From a virus, in IMG/VR virus record IMGVR_UViG_3300030060_007748, positions 1 to 22,484 of that record: DNA of 22,484 nt. One strand, 5' to 3'. This document shows positions 1 to 7,857 of the stretch, in pieces. Under the pieces are notes generated by a model, which worked only from the letters and a program-made list of their open reading frames with translations, was not told where the DNA came from and made no database searches. Each line of letters opens with the position of its first letter. Position 1 is the first letter of the stretch. A program made the position numbers and the translations under genes.

Positions 1-398
1 TTACTTCTATCCTCAAGTGTTCTATTGGTTTGTAATCTCCAAGCATAAGAACCACTAACATAATTATAAAATTCTAAACTGTTGTCACCAGTAGAACTTA
101 ATTCAGCACCACCAAAATTACTTCCTGCACTACCAGCCGAAAATATCATTCTTCTACCATTGGAGGTATCAATACCTAATTTAATCCAACAACTAAATGT
201 CCAAGTTTCTTCTGTACCAGCACCTGAAAAAGTCTTACCAAGTTTAGGGTCATCTGGACTATTAAATATAACACTATTAGCAATCGTCCCACTATCAGTA
301 AAAGGCACGAACCTACCTACCCTTTGACCTGCTCCGTTGCCTTCATAAATTATTGGAAAGAAATGTTCTTCGCCATTTGGTATTGTTGGTGCTGCCAT
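1..398 (-). CDS. LamG-like tail protein, 3' end cut by window edge
   Basis: The reading frame is open from an ATG at 398 to base 1 with no stop, giving 132 residues of a longer protein. Residues about 50-90 (TFSGAGTEETWTFSCWIKLG) match the start of a LamG/concanavalin A-like jelly roll and align with the same region of the next gene upstream, so the two are paralogs. LamG domains in phage tail proteins usually bind surface glycans; that role is inferred. The start is supported by the Shine-Dalgarno AGGGAGT just upstream, which lies in the last codons of the preceding gene, whose stop is 1 base away. Translation is therefore probably coupled. The remainder of the protein lies outside the window. 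Confidence 0.75.
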   Translation of the reverse strand, partial: MAAPTIPNGEEHFFPIIYEGNGAGQRVGRFVPFTDSGTIANSVIFNSPDDPKLGKTFSGAGTEETWTFSCWIKLGIDTSNGRRMIFSAGSAGSNFGGAELSSTGDNSLEFYNYVSGSYAWRLQTNRTLEDRS

Positions 399-399
399 A

Positions 400-1770
400 T
401 TAACTCCCTAAATTCTTTGTACAAATTGCTAAAAAACCATCTGGCACAGTATAAAAAAAATTACCAATTTCATTTGCATCTGTATTACCTTGAGCTGTTT
501 TAGCTCCAGCAAAAGTTCCGTCTTGACCAAAGTTATATGTAGCTGTGCCAGAACTACTATTTCTTGATGCCATTACTAAATCTTCTCCACTAAATCCAGT
601 TATAACAACTCCACTACTTAAAGCATTACTACTTAATGTTCCAACATACCATCCAGAATCATCTCGTAAAAATACTTGTCCTGTTGAAGCATCTAATCCC
701 ACACCTATAACATCACCAGCAGCAGGTTTACTTATTACACCTTGAACATTAGTAGTATTTTGATAACTACCAGTGTTGTAAAAAGCTACAGAACCAACAT
801 CTTGACCAATGACTGTAGAACCAGGAGTTATTATTGATGAAAGCATCCAACCAGTAGAAAAATAATCACCAGTCAAACTACCTACTACTTCATAATACCA
901 TTTACCAGTTGACCCACCTTGAATATGAACTGTGCCTCTTATTGCTGCACCAGTAAAATTAGAAGTTGAATCAATAGTTAAATTACCTTGAGTAAAAGTA
1001 CAAGGAACATTCTCTATTGAATTCATTACACAAAAATTATTTGTTGGTGAGTCAAGAACTTGGTCATGTGCTGCAAGTCCATTTGCTGTAAAATCATTAC
1101 CATTTCCTGATTCATCATCTCCTAAATCTGAACTATCTCTACCATCAATTTTATATCCATTAGTTCCATAGCTGCCATTATATTCTTTGGGTATCCACAA
1201 ACCATTACTTGTTGTTTCGCCAAAAAATTCTGGTCCATAACTAATACCATCTAAGAAATGTATTTCTGCCATATAGCCATCAAAATAATTACTGCCATTA
1301 ACTATTCTACCAATATAATTTTCTAATGTAGATGTATAGATGTTTGCAGATGCATTTAAAGAAGGATAACTTGCTGCACTAAAACTTGTTTCTCTTTGTC
1401 CATTTACATATAATCTTACTCTTTCAGAAGATACTGCTTGAGTAGAATCAACAGATAAAACAATATGATACCAAGCTGATGGGTCACGGAACACTCTGTT
1501 TGTATTTAAAGCTGTTGTGCCAAATAGATATACTCTTATAGTATCATCAGCTTCAAACTCTAAAGGAACATCTTGTCTAAACGATAACAAAATTTGTCTG
1601 CTTGTTATGTTACCTCGTTTAACCCAAAAACTAAAAGTAAACTTTTGCTTATCTCCAGCTCCACTCCAAGTTTTACTTAAATATGCAGAATCATCATCAT
1701 TAAACCTAATGGATTGGTCTATTGTGTAACCAGTTGCACTTTGGCTGTTACTTGGAATTATTAAAGGCAT
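400..1770 (-). CDS. LamG plus SPRY-like tail fibre/receptor-binding protein
   Basis: A 456-residue protein with two beta-rich regions. Residues about 20-180 form a LamG-like domain (KFTFSFWVKRG at 43-53, FDGYMAEIHFLDG at 163-175). Residues about 285-425 resemble a SPRY/B30.2-type domain (GKWYYEV at 289, GDVIGVGLDASTGQVFL at 352). The C-terminus (NFGQDGTFAG, then GFLAICTKNL) is a pattern I recognise from marine phage tail proteins. It probably decorates or forms a tail fibre and contacts the host surface. It is preceded directly by the 197-residue gene with zero spacing, and its GGAGG ribosome site lies inside that gene. Domain names rest on motif recognition, not on a search. An alternative role as an adhesin of the capsid surface cannot be excluded. 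Confidence 0.75.
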   Translation of the reverse strand: MPLIIPSNSQSATGYTIDQSIRFNDDDSAYLSKTWSGAGDKQKFTFSFWVKRGNITSRQILLSFRQDVPLEFEADDTIRVYLFGTTALNTNRVFRDPSAWYHIVLSVDSTQAVSSERVRLYVNGQRETSFSAASYPSLNASANIYTSTLENYIGRIVNGSNYFDGYMAEIHFLDGISYGPEFFGETTSNGLWIPKEYNGSYGTNGYKIDGRDSSDLGDDESGNGNDFTANGLAAHDQVLDSPTNNFCVMNSIENVPCTFTQGNLTIDSTSNFTGAAIRGTVHIQGGSTGKWYYEVVGSLTGDYFSTGWMLSSIITPGSTVIGQDVGSVAFYNTGSYQNTTNVQGVISKPAAGDVIGVGLDASTGQVFLRDDSGWYVGTLSSNALSSGVVITGFSGEDLVMASRNSSSGTATYNFGQDGTFAGAKTAQGNTDANEIGNFFYTVPDGFLAICTKNLGS

Positions 1771-2364
1771 TTAGAAGTCCTCCAGCTTTGGAAACTCCCC
1801 TAAAGGTCTTGTCATTACAGGTTTTGATTCTGTACCTGTGTTGGTGTAAGTATATAAAGTTTCTAAAACTCTTACATCTTTTGTTGCTTTTATTCTTGTT
1901 ACCATATCATTAGATTTTGCTCGCACCGCAGTTCTAAATTTAGAAATATTGTCAGGTACTGAATAATCTGAAACCTCACTTGCTTTTATAACCATCCAAT
2001 CTGTTGGCTTTAATATTTGAAAAGCTTGATTATTAACTTCATTAACTTTTTTAGTTTTTAATCCCTCAACAGTTACACCATCAACTGTTTTATCTTCCAT
2101 TTCATGGTCTTCTGCTGTCTTCCAAACTTTTTTTACCACTTTGTTTGTTGCATCAAATTGAAAAGACTCCCCTCGGTTTTTGTAGAATATAGGATCTTTA
2201 TAATTTGTATTGTCATCTTGTACAGGATACAAACCTATAGCTTCCTTTTCTGCATTACTCCAGCTTGTAAAAATATTAGAGGGATGTTTTATGTCATTAT
2301 GTTCAAAAGCTTGATTGCCGTTGAAAATTTTAATAACCTGATTTGCTTTTACTAACGCCCACAT
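1771..2364 (-). CDS. Conserved tail-region protein of unknown function
   Basis: A 197-residue protein starting MWALVKANQVIKIFNG with a following PSNIFTSWSNAEKEAIGLYPV stretch. This N-terminal pattern is familiar from genes next to tail fibres in marine phages and is reminiscent of tail-fibre-associated or assembly proteins, but I do not recognise a catalytic or named domain. The second half is charged and mostly helical. It has no signal peptide or membrane segment. It lies between the collagen-like fibre gene (8 bases away) and the LamG gene (abutting), which supports a tail-fibre accessory or assembly role. That role is inference from position. Confidence 0.6.
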   Translation of the reverse strand: MWALVKANQVIKIFNGNQAFEHNDIKHPSNIFTSWSNAEKEAIGLYPVQDDNTNYKDPIFYKNRGESFQFDATNKVVKKVWKTAEDHEMEDKTVDGVTVEGLKTKKVNEVNNQAFQILKPTDWMVIKASEVSDYSVPDNISKFRTAVRAKSNDMVTRIKATKDVRVLETLYTYTNTGTESKPVMTRPLGEFPKLEDF

Positions 2365-2372
2365 AATTTCTC

Positions 2373-3455
2373 CTAACTCAATGTTAATGCAAGGTTTCTT
2401 CCAACCTCAACAAATTTTGCACCATTATAATAAAAAACAAAAAAATCACCTAACGAAGCAGTTGTCGTTAAGGTTGGAGCTGTGTCCGATGCAAATTCAT
2501 AGTTTGATGCAAAAGATAAAGTTCTCGATCCAGTACCATCTTGGACTATTAAAAGGCTTACAAATTGACCTGTGACACCATTCGTTGCGTTATTTAATGT
2601 TCTGTTACCTGCTAATGTAACTTTGGCAACTGGCTTCGCTTGTAAATCCCAATCTATATTTGTACCATCCGTCAATGTCTGTTCAGGAATATACGCAGCA
2701 TCATTAAATTTAAAACGACCAGAACCTTTAGCAGTAAAAGCTAAACCAACATTTGTATCTCCACCTGTAACTGCAAGTCCTACATCATTTCCTGTAGCTG
2801 CATTTGTTATCTCAAGCTCATTAACAGCACTGCCTGTTTCTTGAAAAATTATTTGTTCATTTCCATTTGAATCAGCAATAAAACCAGCATCAGCAATTCT
2901 TGGTTTTGTCAAAGTCACTGCACTAACTGTGCCTCCTGCAATTGTTGCTGAGTTGGCAATAGCACCTGTAGTAGTTGCACCATTGATAGTTGGACTGGTC
3001 AATGTTTTATTTGTAAGTGTGTCGGTAGAGGATGTATTAATTATTCCTGTATCAACAACATTTGTGCCATCAGCAAATAATACTCTAACTGATTTATCAG
3101 CAGCAACAAAAGTATATCCTGTACCACTAGCTGTTTTGAACTGTACTGTATGAGCACCTGAAGTGCCATTTGAAACGATGTAAACTTTTTCTATGCTATC
3201 AGGAACAGTAACAATTCTATTTCCTGTAATTGTTCCTGTTAGTTTAAGCACCATGTTTCGAGCATTAGACGCTGAACCATCTGACATTGCTAATGCAGTA
3301 GTTCCTGCACCACCAGCAATAGATACTTCTTCGTATCCACCAACGGCTTGTTCTACTAACTCTAAATTTGTATTTGTTTTTGTACCCCAAGTACCAGCGT
3401 TTTCACCAGTTGCTTGTAATTCTAATTTTAAACTTGTTGAGAATGTTGAAGCCAT
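2373..3455 (-). CDS. Tail fibre protein, beta-rich marine phage type
   Basis: A 360-residue protein. The N-terminus (MASTFSTSLKLELQATGENAGTWG) and the block NRIVTVPDSIEKVYIVSNGT followed by HTVQFKTASGTGYTF form a small beta domain that is very common at the start of marine phage fibres. The middle contains the fibre-shaft signature TDTLTNKTLTSPTINGATTTG and many G/T/S/N residues. The end (SLLIVQDGTGSRTLSFAS, FFVFYYNGAKFVEVGRNLAL) is a typical beta-sandwich tip. No enzymatic motif is seen. It probably forms a trimeric fibre for host attachment. The ribosome site AAGGAA lies 8 bases before the ATG. The tail assignment is fairly secure; the exact position on the virion is not. Confidence 0.8.
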   Translation of the reverse strand: MASTFSTSLKLELQATGENAGTWGTKTNTNLELVEQAVGGYEEVSIAGGAGTTALAMSDGSASNARNMVLKLTGTITGNRIVTVPDSIEKVYIVSNGTSGAHTVQFKTASGTGYTFVAADKSVRVLFADGTNVVDTGIINTSSTDTLTNKTLTSPTINGATTTGAIANSATIAGGTVSAVTLTKPRIADAGFIADSNGNEQIIFQETGSAVNELEITNAATGNDVGLAVTGGDTNVGLAFTAKGSGRFKFNDAAYIPEQTLTDGTNIDWDLQAKPVAKVTLAGNRTLNNATNGVTGQFVSLLIVQDGTGSRTLSFASNYEFASDTAPTLTTTASLGDFFVFYYNGAKFVEVGRNLALTLS

Positions 3456-3490
3456 ACTATTCCTTTATATTAATTCACATTATAAATCAT

Positions 3491-3931
3491 TTATGCTGCT
3501 CTATCAACCTCTGTCCATACAACAGAGGTGCCTACATCAACCTCTGCCCAATTTATTAAATTGATAGACCCAAGTGAAGCAGTTATATCAAAACCTGTAA
3601 TTGCAATTTCAACATCTGCAAAAGTAGTTACAGAACCTAACGCAGAGGTTATAGCAACTCCACTAGGTGACTCAATGCTGTCGTTGAAAAAGTTTATTGA
3701 CCCTAGAGTCATTGTTGAACTCAACCCACTTGGCTGAGCTACAAAATCTGTAAAACCTACTGCTGTTCCTAAAGATGAAGTTAAAGCTATTCCTGTGGCT
3801 TCGCCAACTGTCGTTTGTGTAAAACCACCTAAAGATAAAGTTAGAGAAAAACCAGTAAGGGATACAATTTGATCACCCTGTTGACCCCAAAGTCCTTCAC
3901 CCCAAGTAAGTTGTCCCCATCCGTTGGACAT
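3491..3931 (-). CDS. Tail-region protein with five 22-residue repeats
   Basis: A 146-residue protein beginning with a tryptophan/glycine-rich lead (MSNGWGQLTWGEGLWGQQG). After it come five tandem repeats at residues 26-45, 46-67, 68-89, 90-111 and 112-133, each starting T/S-G-hydrophobic and carrying S-x-LG about 8 residues later, for example SGVAITSALGSVTTFADVEI. The last four repeats are exactly 22 residues. The sequence ends WTEVDRAA. The WG-rich lead is common in small marine phage tail proteins. Repeats of this kind usually build an elongated beta structure, such as a fibre or spike; this is inference. It sits inside the tail gene block, 8 bases before the 145-residue structural gene on its other side. 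Confidence 0.65.
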   Translation of the reverse strand: MSNGWGQLTWGEGLWGQQGDQIVSLTGFSLTLSLGGFTQTTVGEATGIALTSSLGTAVGFTDFVAQPSGLSSTMTLGSINFFNDSIESPSGVAITSALGSVTTFADVEIAITGFDITASLGSINLINWAEVDVGTSVVWTEVDRAA

Positions 3932-3939
3932 ACTCTACT

Positions 3940-4377
3940 CTATGTAACTCTTAGTATAGCTGCACTTGCACTAAAAGCAGGAAACTGAATGGTAAATGTT
4001 CCTGATGTTGCTGTTTTATCGCCTCCAAAATCTAATACGCAAACAGCAGGATCACCTGATGCTGTGTCGTTATAAATTAAAGCACCTCTTGCAGTTAAAG
4101 TAACTCCAGTAAACGATCTATCAGCAAAATCAACAAGTGCCGTGTTTGTTGATAATGATGTCCCACCATTAACAAGAGCACCACCACCACTTGTATATTG
4201 ACCTGAATTAGATACTTGTGCATCCGTGGTAAAACTTGTAGTGGATTTACCTAAAACAGCACTGTTTGTATACAGTGATAACTTGAATGAGTTACCACCA
4301 GTTTGTTTAAAATTATGTGTTCCTTCAAAAAGTTCTTTTTTAAAAGAATTACAAATTACACTAGTTGTTATTGCCAT
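3940..4377 (-). CDS. Small beta-rich structural protein
   Basis: A 145-residue protein starting MAITTSVICNSFKKELFEG, with the blocks SFKLSLYTNSA, DFADRSFTGVTLTARGALIYND and VCVLDFGGDKTATSGTFTIQFP. These blocks match a family I know from marine phage tail regions, always annotated as hypothetical or structural. It looks like a single beta sandwich with no signal peptide or catalytic motif. The ATG has a GGAG ribosome site about 8 bases upstream. Position between the adaptor-like gene and the repeat/fibre genes suggests a tail or neck component. The precise function is unknown. Confidence 0.65.
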   Translation of the reverse strand: MAITTSVICNSFKKELFEGTHNFKQTGGNSFKLSLYTNSAVLGKSTTSFTTDAQVSNSGQYTSGGGALVNGGTSLSTNTALVDFADRSFTGVTLTARGALIYNDTASGDPAVCVLDFGGDKTATSGTFTIQFPAFSASAAILRVT

Positions 4378-4391
4378 ATTTACTCCATTTT

Positions 4392-5042
4392 TTAAGGCGA
4401 GGGTGATTGAATTTGTACTCTAGGCACTCCTTCTTCATACTGCCCTCTTCTTCTTTGTCCCATTTGTTGTAGTCCAAACGCTTGAACTTCTTCATTATAC
4501 TTGTCTAAATACACTTTGTACATATCCATCGGACCTTTTAGATAAGAAAAACATTCAGTTAAAACACCATACAATAAAACATTTTCATAGTAAGTCGATA
4601 AATAAGTTGAATTTGATGAAGTAAAATGAGGAGGATCAATAATGTAATTAATTTGAATTGTAAAAGCAGCATTCGGAACAGGTGCAATTGCAATGTTTTG
4701 ATCATCCCAATTTGCATAATATTTAGGCACTCCTGTAGTATCACTACTGTTATATTCAGATATAAAACTTGTATCTCTTTTTTCTAAAAAGTCTCTTACT
4801 CCTGAGTTTGTAATTTGTACAGAACGCAAATAAATTAAATCCGAAGGCATACTCAGATATCTTTGTGATGCAATAGTTGAAGTCGTTGCATATTTTCTTA
4901 AGTCATCATAGTCAACCTTACCAGCAACATCTAATTCGACATTTCTAATAAATTGATCTATTAAAGTGTCCGATAATACATTACTATCTACCTCTGTATA
5001 GTTTCTTACTTGTGTTAAAAAATCTGAATGTGTAATTGCCAT
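4392..5042 (-). CDS. Head-tail adaptor-like protein
   Basis: A 216-residue protein. The first 75 residues (a helical segment LIDQFIRNVELDVAGKVDYDDLRKY at about 27-51, then RYLSMPSDLIYLRSVQI) and the middle IAIAPVPNAAFTIQINYII, followed by a helical C-terminus (YYENVLLYGVLTECFSYLKGP), follow the layout of gp4/gp11-type adaptor proteins. These sit as a ring between portal and tail in podoviruses. The Q/R-rich tail (GQRRRGQYEEGVPR) may contact DNA or a neighbouring subunit. It lies 3 bases after the cupredoxin-domain gene. A second protein of similar plan is encoded at 7160-7849, so which one is the true portal adaptor is not settled. Confidence 0.6.
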   Translation of the reverse strand: MAITHSDFLTQVRNYTEVDSNVLSDTLIDQFIRNVELDVAGKVDYDDLRKYATTSTIASQRYLSMPSDLIYLRSVQITNSGVRDFLEKRDTSFISEYNSSDTTGVPKYYANWDDQNIAIAPVPNAAFTIQINYIIDPPHFTSSNSTYLSTYYENVLLYGVLTECFSYLKGPMDMYKVYLDKYNEEVQAFGLQQMGQRRRGQYEEGVPRVQIQSPSP

Positions 5043-5045
5043 AAT

Positions 5046-5816
5046 CTATCCTGATATATTTATTGATCCACCCATACCTGAATGAATGCTACAATAATAA
5101 TATAATGTGCTTGGTGCGTCACTAGCTACAGTGATTTGTGTATACTCTGATGTAGTGGATACACCTGTTGTATAAGCAGTTCCTGAATGATGTGTACCAT
5201 CGCTAGTCTCACTTATGCGTAAAGGATGAGCACTTGCACTTTCTGGCTGTGAAAATCTATAAGTATTTCCTCTTACAAAGTTAGGGGTTGCTTGTCTTAC
5301 ACCATCAATAAAATATTTGTTTCCATCAGCCGTGCTTACAACAGTGACAGCTAGTATTGTTACAGCAATTGCATCAACTGTTATTTTACCAACTTCGGCT
5401 GTTAACTGTCTTTTTCTATTTTCTTCTGAACCATCATCAGGAACCATACTTCCGTAAGTTGGATTGGCGTCTGTAGATGTCAAAGAGACTGAACCATCCG
5501 TTCTAAATGCAAAATCACCTGGTAAAGTTAAATTAACAACTGCTTGACCTCCTCCTCCTGAATCAGTTTTTGTTTGATCTGTTGTTGAATCATTTATAAA
5601 AGGTTGTATTGGTTGTTGAAATTTTTGACTTTTAGCGTTAGCTAAAGCTATGGGATCAGCAGTAATATGTTTTCTTCTTATCTGAGGATGTTTTGCTTCA
5701 TACTCTGACTTGTGAACAAGTGAACCATTCCATTCTCTTACCATTTCATTATAAGGAAATGCCATACCAGAGCGATCCGAAATTGCTTTTGCATATTTAC
5801 CTCTTGCGTATGCCAT
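5046..5816 (-). CDS. Virion-type protein with C-terminal cupredoxin domain
   Basis: A 256-residue protein in two parts. Residues 1-50 (MAYARGKYAKAISDRSGMAF, then EMVREWNGSLVHKSEYEAKHPQ split across the turn) are a module common in phage structural operons. Residues about 155-256 look like a cupredoxin beta barrel with all four type-1 copper ligand positions present: H197 (SAHPL), C242, H245 and M248 (YYYCSIHSGMGG). The C-x2-H-x2-M spacing equals that of amicyanin. A glycine-rich linker (residues about 84-90) separates the parts. Known cupredoxins carry electrons or store copper; whether this one binds copper is not shown by sequence alone. It shares a 1-base TAATG overlap with the preceding gene. 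It is most likely a virion component, since it lies among head-tail genes. Confidence 0.7.
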   Translation of the reverse strand: MAYARGKYAKAISDRSGMAFPYNEMVREWNGSLVHKSEYEAKHPQIRRKHITADPIALANAKSQKFQQPIQPFINDSTTDQTKTDSGGGGQAVVNLTLPGDFAFRTDGSVSLTSTDANPTYGSMVPDDGSEENRKRQLTAEVGKITVDAIAVTILAVTVVSTADGNKYFIDGVRQATPNFVRGNTYRFSQPESASAHPLRISETSDGTHHSGTAYTTGVSTTSEYTQITVASDAPSTLYYYCSIHSGMGGSINISG

Positions 5817-6739
5817 TAATATACTCCTGTAAACCTTTTACCACGAATAGCTGCTTTACCACCCTTACTCATTTTAACAGCTCCTCCTTTTTTTGCAGTC
5901 GTTAAAGGTGTTCCGTAAGAAGCGTATGGATTCACAAAAGGTTTTGGTTGGGTTGTATTTGAGCTACCAAACCCCATACTAGAATAAATGTTTTGAGCAT
6001 TAACTTGATTAGAAGAAGGTTGATTCAATTGAGAAAAAAACCTATTTTCATGTCTTCTTTGAAGTCTTTGGATTTCATTAAATTTTTTATCATAGTCAGT
6101 GTCCCCTGTTTTTTGTGCTCTTGTCGTAGTTTCTGTGTACTTTTCTTGACCTATAGGTCGATATTGACCTTTGTTAGTTGGGTCTGAAAAATATCTGCCT
6201 TGATATAAATCCCCCTGTACCTCTCTTGAACCTTCTGGTAATTTGTAAACAGTTTCTATTTTTGTAGTTGTAGGTCCTGGACCAACTCCTGAAGTTTGAA
6301 CATACTCATATTTTGGTCTTGTTCTCTGTCTAGATTCGGTAATTGTTAAGCCTGCTAATTCTTTTTCTGCTTCACTTATTTCAGATGATAAGTCTCTATA
6401 ATAACCAGTAGTTGACGGAGCTTTTGTTTTGTCAAGGGAATAATAAGTATATGTAGGTTTGAACTTTTGTCCTAAACTGCTTTTTACTTGTTTAAATTGT
6501 GTGTCTGTTGGTTTTGAATACTCTTTTTCTATTGATGCAATATAAGCATCTCTTTGATTTTTAGGCATGTTCATGGTGGCTGCATATTGAATGTTAGCTC
6601 TTTTATCAAAAGTTTGTTGCTCACCACTATCTAACCTATCTCTATAATTTTTAATTGTTGTAAACAATTCAGGTTTTGATTGTTCAAGTGCTGAGAGATA
6701 ACCCCCTGTAGCTTTTTTATATAACTTCATACCTTTCAT
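5816..6739 (-). CDS. Lysine-rich structural-operon protein, paralog of next gene, with large insertion
   Basis: A 307-residue soluble protein. Residues about 40-98 align with residues about 43-101 of the 136-residue protein encoded next (QTFDKRANIQYAATMNMP versus DTFKKRAGQQIAAYRNMP; KEYSKP versus TKYSAP; SSLGQKFKPTY versus KSLEGKYRPVY). Both proteins begin MKG and end in the same tag (AIRGKRFTGVY versus AIRGNKFKGVF). The 307-residue copy has about 170 extra polar residues between these shared ends. I know no function. It may be a virion-interior or neck protein. Start: MKG is shared with the paralog, supporting the ATG at 6739, which overlaps the upstream stop as TAATG. Confidence 0.65.
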   Translation of the reverse strand: MKGMKLYKKATGGYLSALEQSKPELFTTIKNYRDRLDSGEQQTFDKRANIQYAATMNMPKNQRDAYIASIEKEYSKPTDTQFKQVKSSLGQKFKPTYTYYSLDKTKAPSTTGYYRDLSSEISEAEKELAGLTITESRQRTRPKYEYVQTSGVGPGPTTTKIETVYKLPEGSREVQGDLYQGRYFSDPTNKGQYRPIGQEKYTETTTRAQKTGDTDYDKKFNEIQRLQRRHENRFFSQLNQPSSNQVNAQNIYSSMGFGSSNTTQPKPFVNPYASYGTPLTTAKKGGAVKMSKGGKAAIRGKRFTGVY

Positions 6740-7149
6740 TAAAAAACGCCTTTAAATTTATTTCCTCGTATTGCAATACCTCCTGTTTTAGCTAATCCCA
6801 ATTCTTTATAAATATCTTGAGCAACAGTCGGTTTGTTTTTTCTAGTTGCTGCAACTTGATAAACAGGTCTATATTTGCCTTCCAAACTTTTATTAATATC
6901 ACCAAATGTCTCTTGTGTTGGTGCTGAATATTTTGTAGTCATTTCAGAAACAAAAGCTTTTTGTTGTTCTTCAGGCATGTTTCTATAAGCTGCAATTTGT
7001 TGTCCTGCTCTTTTTTTAAAAGTATCTTGTTTTCCTGGATCTTTTATATTAGATAACATGGCACTGTAAGATTTAGCCAACACAGGACTTACACCTTTTA
7101 TAAACTCTAAATTTGCATCTCCACCTGTTTTTAATCGTAATCCTTTCAT
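6739..7149 (-). CDS. Small lysine-rich protein with RGxxFxGV tag, short paralog
   Basis: A 136-residue protein, the compact member of a tandem pair with the 307-residue gene that follows. Helical middle (QDTFKKRAGQQIAAYRNMPEEQQ), then KYSAPTQETFGDINKSLEGKY, then a C-terminal TGGIAIRGNKFKGVF. The same ending occurs in its neighbour and, in weaker form, in the protein at 19259-19969. No domain of known function is seen. The ATG follows a strong AAGGAG ribosome site. It lies directly after the adaptor-like gene at 7160-7849, so a role in the head-tail connector or as an internal virion protein is possible. Confidence 0.65.
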   Translation of the reverse strand: MKGLRLKTGGDANLEFIKGVSPVLAKSYSAMLSNIKDPGKQDTFKKRAGQQIAAYRNMPEEQQKAFVSEMTTKYSAPTQETFGDINKSLEGKYRPVYQVAATRKNKPTVAQDIYKELGLAKTGGIAIRGNKFKGVF

Positions 7150-7159
7150 TTTTTTCTCC

Positions 7160-7849
7160 TTATAATCTAGTTGGATAATATGATTGTGGTGTTATATATA
7201 CTGATGTTCTTTGCCCATCCTCCACAAGTGCTCTTTGTAATTCATCTTCATAAATAAGTTTATTTTGTTGAACTACTTGTGGGTTATATTTCATAGACAG
7301 ATAATAAGCTAGTCCAGCAACCATGCATGGAATAAATCTAAATACCACATCAGCAGTATTTGTGTATGCTCCAGAGTCTTCAATTCTTTTTAAATAATAA
7401 TATTTTAAATATGTATATGTTGAAGCATTTGGCGTTTGATACAAAGTGATTTGTGGAGTAGTTTGTCTATCAACATAATATTGTGAAGGTTGCCCTCTAG
7501 ATCCTTTGTTTGGAAGAGCAGCATATTCACTTCTTGATATTTTAGTTATTGAAACATCGTTAGTTGAAGAGGTAGTTCCTGTTGTTGTGCTGATGTATGC
7601 CTCTAGTATGTCGTTTGCATTTGTTGGTGCTGTATAAGTTGAAGTGCCTGCTGTCAACAACTGCTCTTTTAATTCAACCTTCCATAGGTGAACACCTCTA
7701 TTACCCCACTCACTAAATAAGATATTAAGACTGCGTCTTGCTGATTTTAAATCATACCCACTATTAGTTCGTTTACCACATCTTTCGTAGGCTTCCTGAA
7801 TAATATCGTCTATATTAAGGTCAAAAGTAGCTGAATCTGAAGTTGCCAT
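7160..7849 (-). CDS. Head-tail adaptor / neck protein
   Basis: A 229-residue protein whose first 60 residues (FDLNIDDIIQEAYERCGKR, then SARRSLNILFSEWGNRGVHLW) carry the pattern of gp4/gp11-like phage adaptor proteins: an acidic helix with xxIIQEAYERCG, then a helix of the form ARRSLNxLxxEWxNRGxxLW. The middle has LTAGTSTYTAP, and the C-terminus has two helices around FIPCMVAGLAYYLSMKY. Adaptors form a dodecameric ring under the portal and connect it to the tail nozzle. This one is the better match of the two candidates in the window. It starts at an ATG preceded by AGGGGA. Confidence 0.7.
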   Translation of the reverse strand: MATSDSATFDLNIDDIIQEAYERCGKRTNSGYDLKSARRSLNILFSEWGNRGVHLWKVELKEQLLTAGTSTYTAPTNANDILEAYISTTTGTTSSTNDVSITKISRSEYAALPNKGSRGQPSQYYVDRQTTPQITLYQTPNASTYTYLKYYYLKRIEDSGAYTNTADVVFRFIPCMVAGLAYYLSMKYNPQVVQQNKLIYEDELQRALVEDGQRTSVYITPQSYYPTRL

Positions 7850-7857
7850 ACATTCCC

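Noticed and set aside
2929-3564. Rightward open frames antisense to the tail fibre and repeat genes
   Set aside because: They mirror the codon bias of the minus-strand genes, have no ribosome sites and encode P/V-rich low-sense peptides; they are shadows.
4559-4744. A leftward 61-residue ORF inside the adaptor-like gene
   Set aside because: Out-of-frame shadow, no ribosome site, low-complexity L/I content.
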